Source: Gossypium raimondii
Taxonomy: Eukaryota > Streptophyta > Magnoliopsida > Malvales > Malvaceae
Length of the DNA stretch: 64,000 bases
Reading direction: 5' to 3'
Assembly: GCF_025698545.1 (NCBI RefSeq)
Contig: NC_068575.1
Span: 59,157,980-59,221,979, forward strand
Below the pieces are notes generated by a model, which searched no databases, was not told the origin of the DNA, and saw nothing but the letters and a program-made list of their open reading frames with translations. The position numbers were made by a program, and so were the translations under genes. Positions 1 to 11,970 of this stretch are shown here, in pieces (the first letter of the stretch is position 1; each line of letters starts with the position of its first letter).

Positions 1-62
1 TAATGACTCGATAGTCACGGGTATCGGAAAGTGTATTTTTGGGTCTTTGTTTTTGGAAAACG

Positions 63-1494
63 TGTAACAGCCCGTTTTTAGGGTTAATCAGAACAGTGAT
101 TTCAGGACCACAAATCCGAGACCAAAAACTTATTTTTATATTATTTTATAAGTTTACAGTATGTGAATTTGTATTTGAGAAAATTTCGTAAAATAATTTA
201 ATCGTTTGAGTGCTCAATTTGCTAATAAGGACTAAATCAAGTAAAAAGTGAAAGTAGCGTTCTATTAGTTAAAAGCACTAATTGGCTATAGAATTAAAAA
301 GGGGGAGTCCTTATGTTGTTATTAATCTATTGTTAATATTAGTGGACTTATATGGCCATTAATTAAGTGTTTTAAATGTTTTAATGTTAAGGTTAAAAAG
401 GAACAACATTGTATGATCTTTCTCCTTCAATTCTTTCCACCGAAAATGAATAAAAGAAAAGCCATGAGAGAATAGTAGGTTCGGCCAAGCTTCATGATCT
501 ATTTGTAAGTCCGTTTTGCTCGGTTTTTAATAATTTCTACGTTTTTGAGATCGTTACATCGAATACTAGCTAGCTCGTACCTTCGATTTCTAAACTGCTT
601 AAGTTTATGAATGTTGCTATTAATGATTATATGTGTATTTTGATGATTTAGGATAGATTATTAATGTTTGGTGTTGTTTAAACAAGTTTTATTAAGGAAA
701 TTTTGATAAAAATATCAAAATGGGATTAAATTGACAAAAGTGGAAATCATGTGGTTAAATGTGTGATTAAGTGAAAAATGGGCTGCTATTGATGTATGTG
801 GAATTCGGTCAAGCTTGGATTTAATTGAAATTGTTGTGGTATTGGTTTTGTGGATTGAAAGTAAATAACGTTAATATTGGTTTGGTATATATATACATGT
901 GTTTGTGTTTGAAGTTTTATTTTGGCATGCTAAATTTAGTGTTTAAGTGCTCATAAGCTAAGTAAAATGAATTAAATTAGATATGTTTATAATTTGGATT
1001 TGAATGATATTTTGATGATATAATTGTGGTACCAATGAGAGTACATTTGTTAGGCACCTAGGATGATTGTTTTGACATATTTTGGATGTATTTGATCGTG
1101 TTTTGAATTGGTTAAATGAATGGTTTTTGAGTTGTTTATTGTCTAAGCTTGCAGAGAATTGTAAACGTGATGTTTAAGATTCATTTTGAGTCCACACAGC
1201 CAGACACACGGGCATGTGACTAGACCGTGTGAGACACACGGCTAACACATGGGCGTGTGTCCTCTGCACCTAGGAAAATTTTTGAAATTTTGTGAAAAAT
1301 TCCTGGAGTACCCAATTTAGTTCTGATTTGTTTCTAACACATATTTTGGGCCTCGAGGGCTCATAAAAGGGACAATATGATTAAATTATTATGTGTATGC
1401 TAGATGATTATATAATGTTCATATTTGATCTGAAAAGTTTGGTAATGCTCCGTAACCCTATCCCGGCGACGGATAAGAGTTAGGGGGTGTTACA
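63..1494 (+). mobile_element. Gypsy-like LTR (solo or terminal)
   Basis: The stretch opens with TGTAACA (63-69) and closes with TGTTACA (1488-1494), a perfect 7-bp terminal inverted repeat of the TG...CA kind that bounds LTRs. Near the right end lie a block of ACACGGG/GTGTG repeats (about 1198-1262) and a CCGTAACCC...GGCGACGG block (1450-1472); I recognise both as typical of abundant cotton Ty3/Gypsy LTRs. No gag or pol reading frame is present. The 5 bases on each side (AAACG and TAAGA) do not match, so this may be the 3' LTR of an element lying to the left, or an old solo LTR whose target duplication has decayed. Orientation is taken from the TG-to-CA reading and is uncertain. Confidence 0.7.
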
Positions 1495-1508
1495 TAAGAG
1501 GCGACCTA

Positions 1509-1664
1509 GAATGATACACATGTTTAACATGCCCGAGGCCTGTTTAGAATGTCATCAGTTCTATGAATAGTGGGGTCAAGTCCATGAGAATAATACACAT
1601 GTTTAACATGCTCGATGCCTGCTCAGAATGTCAGTCCTATAAATAGTGGGATCAAGTCTATGAG
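1509..1664. repeat. Two-copy tandem duplication, period about 79 bp
   Basis: Copies at about 1509-1587 and 1588-1664 share the segment ATACACATGTTTAACATGC, then AGAATGTCA and ATAGTGGG(G/A)TCAAGT. They differ by scattered substitutions and a short indel. The pair sits just outside the LTR and contains no reading frame. It looks like a degenerate LTR or satellite fragment. Confidence 0.8.
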
Positions 1665-2746
1665 CATTGAAGTCAAATCATGAACAGTGATAATATTTAT
1701 AAATACCTGAGTATTCCCTTTAATGAAATACATAGAAAACTACTCAACAATTAAAATAAATAAGATAATATAAAAATAAATAAAAATGGGGTCACGAAAT
1801 TCCTTTTAATTTTCCCCACATCTACAAGTCATATGAGAAGACACATAAACGTGAGCTAACTTCATTCTTCCCCACACCCTTTACCCCTCTCACTTAATTA
1901 CATCCCTCAACTGATTTAATTTTGATCATTTATCCCATTTTGAGACACCACCCACAGGATACATCATCAATCTGGGATGACCCATTCCTCTTTTATTTTT
2001 TTAATTTTAAAGATAAAAATAAAATTCCAAAGGACTAAAATTCTACGGCAATAAATATAGATTTTGATTATTTATTTATTAATATTTGGAATTGGTTATT
2101 TAAATAGTGTATTTTGTGACAAGTATGTAAGAAGAAGTTTCGAAGCAAGTGTAGACACATGGTTGATTTCCAACAACAAAGATTTCCAACTTTTTAGTGT
2201 TGGAAAAACAAGCTTCAAAGGAAAGTCAATGTAAATGCCTTTATTTTCTTTTGTATATAATAATAACTTGTTAGAAAATACGACTGAAATCAAATTATAA
2301 TTTTACTATTATTTTATAATTTTAAAAGATTAACTTACTTTTTATTATTTTTAGAGAGACTAAAATATAATTTTATTTTTATTAATTTAAAATTAAAAAT
2401 TTAATACAAATACTGGGACAATTAAAATAACCAACGTTAATACATATTAATAAAAAATCAAATTACATAACGAATTGACCAAAGGGATAGTAGCATGGAA
2501 TAAAAATAATACATATAGATACTGTATCTTTCTAATGATCATTTACAAATATAAAATTAAAAAGAGAGGAGATTGATCAGTAATTCTACTGTTCTTTTCT
2601 TGTCTAGAAATTAATTAATTAATTACAGTTACACTACCTTTTAATCCACTGCAAACCCTTTTTTACCCAAAAATAGAGAGGATGTGGGTTTTTTTTCTGT
2701 TCTCTCCCATTATTTTGTTACTAAATTCTATATAAAACTTAATTGA
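1665..2746. other. AT-rich intergenic DNA, 3' side of HD-Zip gene
   Basis: No coding region is supported. The only reading frame near here (about 2096-2293, minus) is short, low-complexity and hydrophobic. The last few hundred bases before 2747 probably hold the 3' UTR of the HD-Zip gene, but no clear polyadenylation signal stands out from the AT-rich background. Confidence 0.5.
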
Positions 2747-3785
2747 TTAACATGCTGCAGAAGGATTAGTGACGGGTTTATAGAAACGAGGCTTTGACGG
2801 CATCGAAAATGGATTCTTGGAATTCCCATCGCCGGCAACGCCGCCGATTCTTTCACAAGATGGGCACATGGTGAGAGTGGCCGCCGGCATGTTCATGCAA
2901 AAGGGTTGAGCCGCCGTTTTCAGTGATCTGAGTTCTTGTAACTCCTTTTGCAGTCTCCTGTTTTCATTTGTGAGTGTCTCACAACACCTCTTCAAAAACT
3001 CACAATCCACCTCAGTTTGCTTAAGCTTTGTCCTGCATGCTCAACAAAACACTTGGTTAGAAAATTCTAAAGTCAAAAACAAGCTGGGAAATTTTCCAGG
3101 TTATGGTTTTAGTTACCTGGCTCTCCTGTTTTGAAACCAGACTTCAACTTGCCTAGGTTTCAGGTTTAATTGCCTTGCTAAAGCTTGTTTTTGGTTCTGT
3201 TTTCATGATATGTAGCAGAAAAAGATTTAATTAACCAAAGCTGATATATAGTGATAAATATAAAAGAATAATTGGAGAGAGGCTTACAGGATTGAGGGTG
3301 CTATGTTGTTTGAAGCTTTCCTCGAGAAGAGCCGATTGTTGTTTGGTGAGTCTAAGTTTCTTTCTTGCATTGACGCCATCTTCGTCTTCATCGCTAACTC
3401 TACACGAATTCTTCTCTACCTCGACTTCTTCGCAGCTATGGTCTCTCTCCCTCTTCACCCTACCACTAGAAAATGATGAAACAGCACTAGGGGGAGAACC
3501 TGGACGGTACAAATCACCGGCGGCAGCGGTGGGGGGAGAGTCTTCATGGCGATGATGAAGATAACCACCACCTTTGTTGTTGACATCAACCTTTTTGGTA
3601 ACAGTAACTCCGTAGCTATCACCGGAAAGACCCAGCGTAAGGAATGGTTCCAAACTTTTGACCGGCGCCACCTTGGCTGTTGACTTCCTGGGCGTTTGGT
3701 TGTCGGCCTTGAATGGAGTTTCCGGCGTCGATGAGAAGCCTAACCCTAGAACGAGTCCCGTATTACATGCATCATCAAGACCCAT
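2747..3785 (-). CDS. HD-Zip class II transcription factor, HAT22/HAT9-like
   Basis: Nuclear homeodomain-leucine zipper regulator; class II members bind CAATNATTG-type sites as dimers and usually repress, with roles in shade, auxin and cytokinin responses. Three exons on the minus strand: 3288-3785, 3117-3196 and 2747-3032, with GT/AG introns of 91 and 84 nt, giving 287 residues. The start at 3785 ([16 protein letters not shown]) was chosen over an in-frame ATG at 3827 because it matches the family N-terminus. An LxLxL repression motif (LTLGL) lies at residues 49-53. The homeodomain is about 138-196, with the recognition helix [11 protein letters not shown] split by intron 2. The zipper follows at once ([19 protein letters not shown]), then the class II redox motif CPSCE and the ending NPSAAC. 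Length fits HAT22 relatives. Exon 2 begins with Asn where Lys is usual (NPNQKQALA). Class is certain; the exact orthologue is inferred. Confidence 0.95.
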
Positions 3786-4440
3786 TAAGCTAAGCTTTTT
3801 TAGGTTTATATCAATGGAGTTTGACAAGTTTTTTTTTAATGGTTGTGAGAGATGGAAGGAAATGAAGAGAAATAGAGAGGAAAATGGAAAGGAAGAGTGG
3901 GATGTAAAAAGGGTCTTAAGAGGGGAAAGAGAAATAGTAAGATTTTTGTCGAGTGGTGGAGTAATTGAGTGGATAGGTGGAATCGCTATGATTTATCATT
4001 TTTAATAAATTAATTAATATAGGCCCTGAAATTTAATCAAATTTAATCATTATTAGTGTATAAATTGATTTAAAATTATATTATTTTTTATAAATATAAA
4101 AATCTAAACATTATGTGAAATTTTGGAAAATTATGAAAGTTATATATATAATATAAGTTGACTATTTGAACCTACCAGAGACCAGAATTATCTCCATTAT
4201 ATTAGTAACCAAAAAACACGGCGATTTCCTCTCTCTCTTTTAAAGCTATAGAAAAATAAAATCCCACAATTCACGTGGCAATACGAAACACATCAAGAGA
4301 ATGATTCGTCACCACTTCACGTACCACTTTTTTAATTATTATTACTGCCACTTTTTAATTAATTAATTGCTTATTTTTTTGTACATTGTTTTCTCTACTT
4401 TGTATGTCTCATACTTATTACTAAATCCCATATGCGTTTG
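3786..4440. other. Upstream region of the HD-Zip gene
   Basis: This holds the 5' leader and proximal promoter of the HD-Zip gene. About 3840-3990 is purine-rich on the plus strand, so it reads as a CT-rich leader in the gene's sense, as is common in plant 5' UTRs. Beyond about 4000 it is AT-rich with TTAATTAA runs. No unambiguous TATA box was found. Confidence 0.4.
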
Positions 4441-5050
4441 TTTAATTAATTAACTTTGTTCATGTGTGGGATCAATAAGGAGAAGATACAAAAGAGTGGT
4501 GAAGTTGATGAAGATCGATTCACCTTGCTTAGATAGAGAGCTGGAGATTATACAGAGTGGAGCTGATGGTGATGAAGATAGGTTGAGAATAAAGTGGTAG
4601 TATGTAGGCTAGAACGTTTGAGAGTTGATCCCCTTCATCGTTTGTGAGTTATTTATAGGTGAGGTCTCATGTGGATTAACGTGACGGATCCATTATCAGG
4701 TCATCATTGTGGGATGCATGGGGAGAATGTTCGTAATGAGATGCACTGTCATTCCCTTTGAATCGCAGTATCCTTCTATGTGGGGAGTAGTTGAGCCGAT
4801 ATAGGGATTGATGGCCTAAAGAATCACATTCTTAGCAGGAGATCAGATACTTGGGACAGCAAAAGATGGTACCCTTCCAGGAAGCAAGCGACTAGCTTCT
4901 TTGAGCAGCTACATCCTATCTCGTTAGATAATCAAATCGAAAGGCAAAGCTTGTTGATGGCCACCCAATCTCCAGCAAGTGAAGTGCACTTCTCATATGG
5001 CCGCTGCCACGTGTCTTAAGTTGGTAGATTATAATAAACGTCAAATGAAC
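4441..5050 (-). mobile_element. LTR-like fragment with its own promoter
   Basis: This block has higher GC than its surroundings, no reading frame and sharp AT-rich borders. On the minus strand it carries a TATA box (CCTATAAATAACTCAC, about 4650-4665) and a CACGTGGCAGCGGCC segment (about 4998-5012). The TATA context resembles that of the fragment at 47.03-47.42 kb. The layout suggests the U3/R part of an LTR. Exact ends and family were not determined. Confidence 0.4.
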
Positions 5051-6844
5051 TTTCATTCATTCTGCGAATACAATTTTTTTTTCATATACATATATAATTA
5101 TTCCCTCGATTATTTTTATTTAAAATTTAATTACAAAATGTATAATTATTAAGATAAAATTAATTAGAAAAGGTTTAAAGATCTGTTTTTTTTTTCTAAA
5201 AATATCTTCATTATTTCTTTTTGTTTTCAATCTTTCCTAAACAATATTAATTACTACTAATTTATATAAAATAAACATGGCCAAAATTTTTGCACCCATT
5301 CAAAGATTGCTTATGCTATAAAATTTTCTTTTCAAAGAAGCAAAATTGATGATATGATTTATAATAATAGTAGTATTATTTGGTAATTATTAAAGCCTGC
5401 CTTAATTTGAAATTATATATGATATCAAAGGGGGGACATCATTGGATATTAACAACTTCCCTTTATTACATACCACATGAACTGTCTCCCCCTCCATTCC
5501 TTGTTTAACTGTATAGACATGGGTATCATGTCAACATGCTTTACCAACTATTTTCCCTTGATCCATTCTTTTATTTATTTATTTATATATAAAGAGGCTG
5601 GTGGGTTAATATTTTTTCCCTTGCTCATTATGATTGTGGAGATTAGAAAAGGATTGCCCACTATCTCTTATAATTTCAAATGATAATATTACTTTTCAAA
5701 CTTTAGCTTCAATCATCATGTGATTGTGGTAGCTAGTTTCTTTGTTTTCTTGTTTGTTTGCTAGGAAAATAAAAAAAAAGGGGGGGGGGGGGGAAGTAGG
5801 TACAAATTAACACCATGGGAGAGTTTCAAAGAGTTATAATTCATCATCAAGAATCCGGAACTTAGCTTAACTTGAAAGTTGATGTGGAGAGGTTTGGGGC
5901 CTACTGGTATCATCTGCCCATTCCCCTGCCCCCTAGATATATATGTTGTGTATATATGCACTTCCCAATAATGCTTTTGTGGGCTATATATACTGATTAA
6001 CAAGTTTGGTTAACTCATTAAAACATTATTAAAACCCTAAAATAATACTGACAAAACACTTGCATATTGCATGAGATCATGCTTTTGTTTTAGGTTTGTT
6101 GATCCCACAATGATTCCTCGTTGATTAGTCTTTGATTAGTTTTGTGGTTTACTTAAGTTAGAATTACTCTTTTAGGTGTTTTTACATTTAAATTAATAAA
6201 TAATGTATGGTATTTTTTTCATCATCCATTTTGAATTTGCATCAACATCGAGGAAAAATACAATGGAACCCAAAATGGTAGATTTATTAATTAATTCCTT
6301 AAATTTTATGATATTTCATGTTAGTATTTTAGCCATTGATAATTTATGATTCATCTTTAACCTTTCTAAAATAAAATTTTAACTTCATCCGCATCATATA
6401 AACTAAACCCCAAAAATTACTGAAAAAAACAATAATTAAGACATAAAAATGATAGGGAATGTTAGTTTCATTCAGGGACTCTATGGTCCCTAGGACAGTT
6501 ATTTATCAGAAAAGTGAGATGCACCCTTGTTCCAGGAAACATAATGACTTCTTTTTCTCTATACTTTAGTATTTCTTTTTATTTTCTTATAACTTAACCA
6601 TCATTGGATCAAATTTGAAACTTTGCATAAAAATTGTATTATTATTGCAAATCAATTGAAATTTGGAAAGGATATTCAGTTTAATTAAGCTTTTCTGTTT
6701 GCTGATCTTCAGATTTGGCTGAATTTGGTGGGTTTACGGCGATAGCACATATTTTTAGAGGAGAGCTAGCCAACGCCATTGAATGACAATAACAAATGCC
6801 AAACTTAAATGTGGCATCTTTCTTTTCCAATGAAAATAAAATTA
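5051..6844. other. AT-rich intergenic DNA with an A9-G14 tract
   Basis: No gene is supported. A homopolymer pair, nine A (5771-5779) followed by fourteen G (5780-5793), is the only clear feature. The minus-strand reading frame across it (5761-6003) ends in a proline run made by the G tract and is judged spurious. TTATTTATTTATTTA microsatellite sequence lies near 5570-5585. Confidence 0.5.
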
Positions 6845-7412
6845 AGGGTAAACTTCACTCAATTATTGGGTAACTTATTTTTTTAACCACTCAACTATGA
6901 AAAGTTACAAAATGATCATTTATTCATTCAATTTTTTTGGTCACCCATCGTTAAATGGTAAAGGAAAGATGATGTGATGACAACTTTTAAAATTGACATA
7001 ATAGCAACTTTAACCCTCAACATTTAAATATTATGTTAATCTAATCTTGATTCTAAAAAAATTAACCCCTCAGTGTTTACATACTATTCAATTTGATTAT
7101 TTTTCAATTTTTCTTTTCTTTGTGACACTTTCACCTAAAAAGCTAAAAAAATCTATCAACTAATTTGATCGAAATGTACCAAAATGAAAACACCCAAAAA
7201 TCCAATATAATAATTTTCATCTTTTCTCATTTTTTAAGTTAACCCTCAATGTCACAAATAGAAGTAAAACTAAAAAAGACCAAATTACACAATGTATAAA
7301 AGTTGAGGGTTAAAGTTGTTACTATGTCAATTTTAAAAGCTGCATTGTTAGTAGTCTAACTACCAATGACAAAAAATTAAATAATTGGATGACTACTAGT
7401 GTAGTTCACCCT
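6845..7412. mobile_element. Foldback/MITE-like element, about 570 bp
   Basis: The ends are imperfect inverted repeats: AGGGTAAACTTC at 6845 and the complement of GTAGTTCACCCT at 7401-7412. Inside them, 6979-7021 and 7302-7343 form inverted arms of about 42 nt with only a few mismatches, containing AACTTTTAAAATTGACATA on the left and its complement on the right. It has no coding capacity. It is a non-autonomous TIR element. Related fragments occur at 31.2-32.3, 51.1-51.3 and about 56.5 kb. Confidence 0.7.
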
Positions 7413-8845
7413 AAAATTAATTAGTAAACTAATACCATAATAATGAATATTTATTTGTCTTTAAATCCAAAAATTAAGCATTATCTTTAATCGACAACCT
7501 CTTGTAAGCGTGAGAGTTTAAATTCGATCTTAAGCAATACTATTCTCCTCCCATTGATAACAAAAAAACATCACCTTTTATAAGACATAAATATGATGGT
7601 TGGCAAGGTTAGGAAAAAGAATTTTCTCTAAGAAGAAAAAGGGGTAAAAATTACCAATGGGCAATTAATGTTGTTGTCGAATCTAACCAAATTGAATTTA
7701 AGTTATTTATTGTAGCAAAAGAAATATTAATGGGGGTTGTAACAGAGAATGATAGTGGCCGAAATTATTGCGTTATGCCATAATGTTAATATTATATAAA
7801 TGTGCATTTTGCATCATAGCAAATAATGGGAATATAGAGTGAGTTCAATCCTGAGCCAAAAATGTCATTGTCTTCCGCATGAAGATGAACCATTGTGATT
7901 GCAAAAAGTTTAAACTCTCCAATCCTTGTAAATACAACCGAGGCAAATGACCATTCCTAATTAAGATGTGTGAAGCTTCCTTCATGTACCATCAGATCCC
8001 CCATAGGGTTAAATACGAATTTGATTCGTGAATCACAATAGTTGGTACGTAATGAATAATTAATTATCTTACCTAAATTTTCTTTCTTAATTTTTTGATG
8101 TGCCGTCATTTTTTTTAATTGATTTTATCCAAGTTAAAACAACAAGATCAAATCATGACATGACATGATTTTTCTTTTGCATGTGTCATGATTACATAAT
8201 ATTTTGGTCAACTAATAATGTAAATGATAAAGAAAACAGTTCTTAATAAACATAACTCTTGTAATTATGAAGTTTTAATGCGAGGAAAGTATAAATTTTA
8301 ATAGATGAAATGTGCATTTAATCCTTTCTGGGTTGGTTAATTGGATTTTACCTAAACTTGGTAAAGAAATAAAGAGATAGATCCAAGAAAAATAATAATG
8401 TCAATTACATTAAAATTTAAGATTTGTCCAAGTACATTAATTAAGCACCAATTCGACTATTCTTTTCACACGATAATAATTCTACTTTAAATTCCAAATC
8501 CTGACAAAGTAATTATCATTTCAAATTTCGTTTACGGATGATTATGTAATAAGTAATGTTGTAAATGCTTTAACATGTGTCCATTAATTCTACAAACAAT
8601 ACTTTAACCCTACGTAATTAATCGAGTTATAAGAAGTTTGATTTGAATTTGATAAAGTTCTAGGTTTGAGTTATGTGTTCATATTGATTGAATTAAATTT
8701 GATTAAGTTTGTTTATAGAGTAAAATATGTGTTCTTATTTACACAAATCATAATCCATTTAATCTATTACCGCCATAAGAATGTCACCAATAATTCTAAA
8801 GCTTTTAAAGAAAGTTCAGAGTTTAATTATCAAGAGCTAATTTCG
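7413..8845. other. AT-rich intergenic DNA
   Basis: No gene is seen. A weak SINE-like segment (about 7484-7560, with GTAAGCGTGAGAGTTTAAATTCGA) may be a heavily decayed copy of the family described at 8.85 kb. The reading frame at 8666-8851 is low-complexity and rejected. Confidence 0.4.
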
Positions 8846-8990
8846 AATTGAGTCTTAGCTTGATTGGTATGGGTATTGTTGCTAATATGGGAAGACGTGA
8901 GTTTGAGTGCGCTAAAACACATTATTCTCCCATTTATGAATTAGGGAAGGGTTATGGATAGTTCTAGGTATTGTGTTAAAAAGAGCAAAT
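8846..8990 (+). mobile_element. SINE copy A (tRNA-derived family)
   Basis: This segment matches, along almost its whole length, the complement of 12537-12680. Shared landmarks in order: TTGAGTCTTA, an A-box-like TTAGCTTGATTGGTATG, TATTGTTG(C/T)TAATAT, a B-box-like GTGAGTTTGAGTGC, then CCCATTTATG, TATGGATA and ATTGTGTT. The A-to-B spacing fits an internal RNA polymerase III promoter of tRNA type. No protein is encoded. Confidence 0.65.
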
Positions 8991-10697
8991 ATAATTAGAA
9001 TCTATAATGAGATTATCAAGAGTTAATTTCTTAGCACATTCGTAATAGGAATAATATTTTACTATGTTGAAAATAAAGTTTTTTAACTTCATAAGTGGAG
9101 TTAAAATGTCATCACATATTCTTAATTAATATTTAAAAGGATTAAAAAATAAATCATTTTAACCCACTTGTGAAGTAGGGAACGTTCATATTATTCCAAT
9201 AAAACCAAAGTACAGCACTTAGAACTAACCAAGCAAGTTAAGTACAGTTTGGGGAAAGATAAACAAATCTATGTGTACCTAACATGACAAAGAAAACAAA
9301 TCAACAATGTGGAGCTGGCAGTCCATCCGAATGTGTACTAAAGAAGAAGGTGGCTTCCTATTACAGCCAAATAGACCCATCTTTTGGGTGGGCAGACAAG
9401 CAACCCAGTAAATGGCCATACCAGCTTCTCTTGGAATCAAATTCAGTCTAACATTTGGAATTCTAAAAAGCAGAGCATCATTTAATTCTCCGAAGTTTTC
9501 TTTCATGTCCCTTTTTGAACTCATCTGTGAGCCTAATAATTGGTGGTGGGCTGTGGGCTTCATAGGGAATTGGGTATAGGAGGCCATAAACTACTTGAGC
9601 CGGGCCTCAATGGGCAGATTCCCCTATTCACAAAACTACCATGAGATGGGAGTAACGAAATTCGGCATGCTGGGGAAAGAAAAAACAAACTGTAATCACT
9701 AGTTTTTGTTTATAGTGGTTGCCATAGGTGGGGTGGGGCAGATGAATGCCTTAAATTAACTAAAACGTCTGCTTTTTCCGCTTATAAATTAGTTTAATTG
9801 ATTGTGGGGGCAAGGAGTAAGGACAAATCCTTTGATTTGCTTGTTAAGGAAAGCAACGTCAAAAGTTTAGGCCAAAAACCACAAGGATTCAGAGGCATAT
9901 CTCCACCACTTTCTAGCTGCAAAAAAGGAAAGCTAAATGTTTGCAGAAAGGAATGCAAGTTTCCACTTTTCAAAACCTACCAGCAAATCCCTCGAAATAG
10001 GAATTATGTTACTTGTATATATAAGGTCATAATCTTTCAAATAGACTCTTCCCTTAGAACACACATGTTTTCTTTTCCGTTGTTTTTGAAATCAGAACAT
10101 GGTGAGGAAGAGGAATATACATATAGGAAGATATTCATGTTTAGAAATGGTGATGTTGGTTGAAATCAAGGCAAGATGTTGAGCCAACTTTTGAAAAAGG
10201 GTTATTGCCTATTGGACAACCAAACATCAAAGCATACTTTTTCCTGACATTATGTATATAATTAATTACACATCCTCTCTGTTTCTCCATATGCAAACGC
10301 ATGGGCTGAACAAATTTGTTTAATCTTTACCCTTCTCGCAAAATCTAAAAAATATCAATGTAAACACAAGGTAGGTTTTTTGTTATTATTCAACGCAAAT
10401 TAAACTTGGATTATAATAATCAAATTTAGAATTGAGCTTAACAGCATTTTTTTTCATACTCTAAGTTTGAAATCAGATATAAATAACCAGTTCGGAACCC
10501 AGTATAGGAAATTAATTGAGCCTACTTCTTAATTATTTAATCAAATAAACATTCAATGCTTTTTTTTTGGTTGCTAAGTTTTAATTTGTAGTATTTTATT
10601 AAATAAATTATTGTTTTTATTATTAATATATGTAATACGCTCTTCGAAACATTGAAAAATAGTTGAATTTAGTGTAATGTTCAATGAAACAAAATAA
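8991..10697. other. Intergenic DNA without a supported gene
   Basis: A 102-codon minus-strand frame (9279-9587) starts at a real ATG and lies in a slightly GC-richer patch, but I recognise no domain in it. A longer plus-strand frame (9798-10163) starts only at TTG. Neither is called. The rest is AT-rich. Confidence 0.4.
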
Positions 10698-11970
10698 GGG
10701 CAATAATAAATTACTAGAAATTCTATCACACGCATGAAACTATGAAATTAGAACGTAGATGTATGTTTAAAAGTAATATACAATAAATGATGAAACATAT
10801 GATTTGAAATTAATTAATCATAATAATACATGAAATATGTACAATATTTAAATTTAAAAATAGGTTAAATTGTGAGTAAAGCGAAATTTTATTATATATA
10901 AATACATCATATTAACATTAAATGCATATAATAGATATATTTATTAAAGTTTCATAATTAATGAAAAAAACATTTTAGTTCAAATGGTAAATGAAAAGGT
11001 TTTATATATATAATATCCTTAGTTCAAATTTCATTATGGACAACTTTTTAGTGATTTATAAAAATATAAACGAAAACACACATAATCATATAGCTTTCCT
11101 TGCAACTAAAATGATTTTTTGCCAATTCCCTAACTGAGTTGAGTTGGGACCCGGTTGATGGGTAACACCAACTCAATAAAAGGATTCCTTAATTGAGTTA
11201 GGAATTTGGTTGATAGGGGACACCACCTCAATAAAAGACTTAATAAATAAGTTTAGCTACAGATAAGTTTATCAAACTATAATGATAAACTTACTATTTT
11301 AACCTTAAAATAATTAAAAATAGATTAAGTTCAAATAAAATTTAAAATGCATTATCTATACTATTAATAAAGCCCCTGATTAGTTGGTGTAACGAGTTAA
11401 TTGAGCACCAAATCGGTTAGAAAAGTTACGAAAATGTCATTCTATAATCAAAATAAGTTACATTATTCGAGGGTATTTTAGTCTTTTACTTAAAAATAAA
11501 AACTAAAAATATGCATATGGTAAGATTTGAATCCACATCAATTATTGGATTGATAAATTCTTAAATTTATCACTTAACAAAGCTTCATTTTGATATATTG
11601 TGTACATTCTTATTTTAACATATACAATCTATTATCTGAATCAGTTGTATATATTAATAATGTTGCTAGCTGATTTGGTATCACAAGTCAGCTCGACACT
11701 AACTCTTGATTGATGTCAACACCATGATAAAAATTGCAGTAATGTTAATACAATGTATTTATGTGTTTAATTTTTGTTTTACTTATAGCTTAATCTATAT
11801 ATATTTTTATTTTAATCTCGTACATATTTCATGTACTATTATGATTAATTAGTTTCAAATCATACGTTTCATTGTTTATTATTGTATGTTATTTTTAAAC
11901 ACATATTTATATTCTAAATTTGTGATTTCTACACGCATATGTGTAGGAGGATAGGATTTCTAGTTATTTA
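10698..11970. mobile_element. Long-TIR DNA transposon remnant (Mutator-like?)
   Basis: About 10698-10915 and 11740-11970 form long inverted arms. Read inward, both give ACTAGAAAT(T/C)CTATC, then an arm with AAATATGTAC and, further in, AATACAT...TATTAACATTA; the complementary right arm carries TACATATTTCATGTACTATT and GTTTATTATTGTATGTTA. The 1.27-kb length, arms of roughly 220 bp and lack of coding sequence fit a non-autonomous Mutator-like element. The interior holds a segment near 11350-11500 (TATACTATTAATAAAGCCCC) that itself looks like a transposon end, so insertions may be nested. Target duplications were not resolved. Confidence 0.6.
11130..11250. repeat. Degenerate tandem pair inside the long-TIR element
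   Basis: Two diverged copies of about 57-60 bp lie head to tail. Each has an (A)CTGAGTT/ATTGAGTT stretch, then GGTTGATGGG or GGTTGATAGG, then AACACCAACTCAATAAAAG or GACACCACCTCAATAAAAG. No function is evident. Confidence 0.6.

Noticed and set aside
9279-9587. 102-codon minus-strand frame beginning MASYTQFPMKPTAHH
   Set aside because: It has an ATG and a mildly GC-richer setting, but no recognisable domain, no neighbouring exon and no family match that I know. Left as possible chance frame.
9798-10163. 121-codon plus-strand frame
   Set aside because: It opens only at TTG, has no internal domain, and ends in low-complexity sequence.
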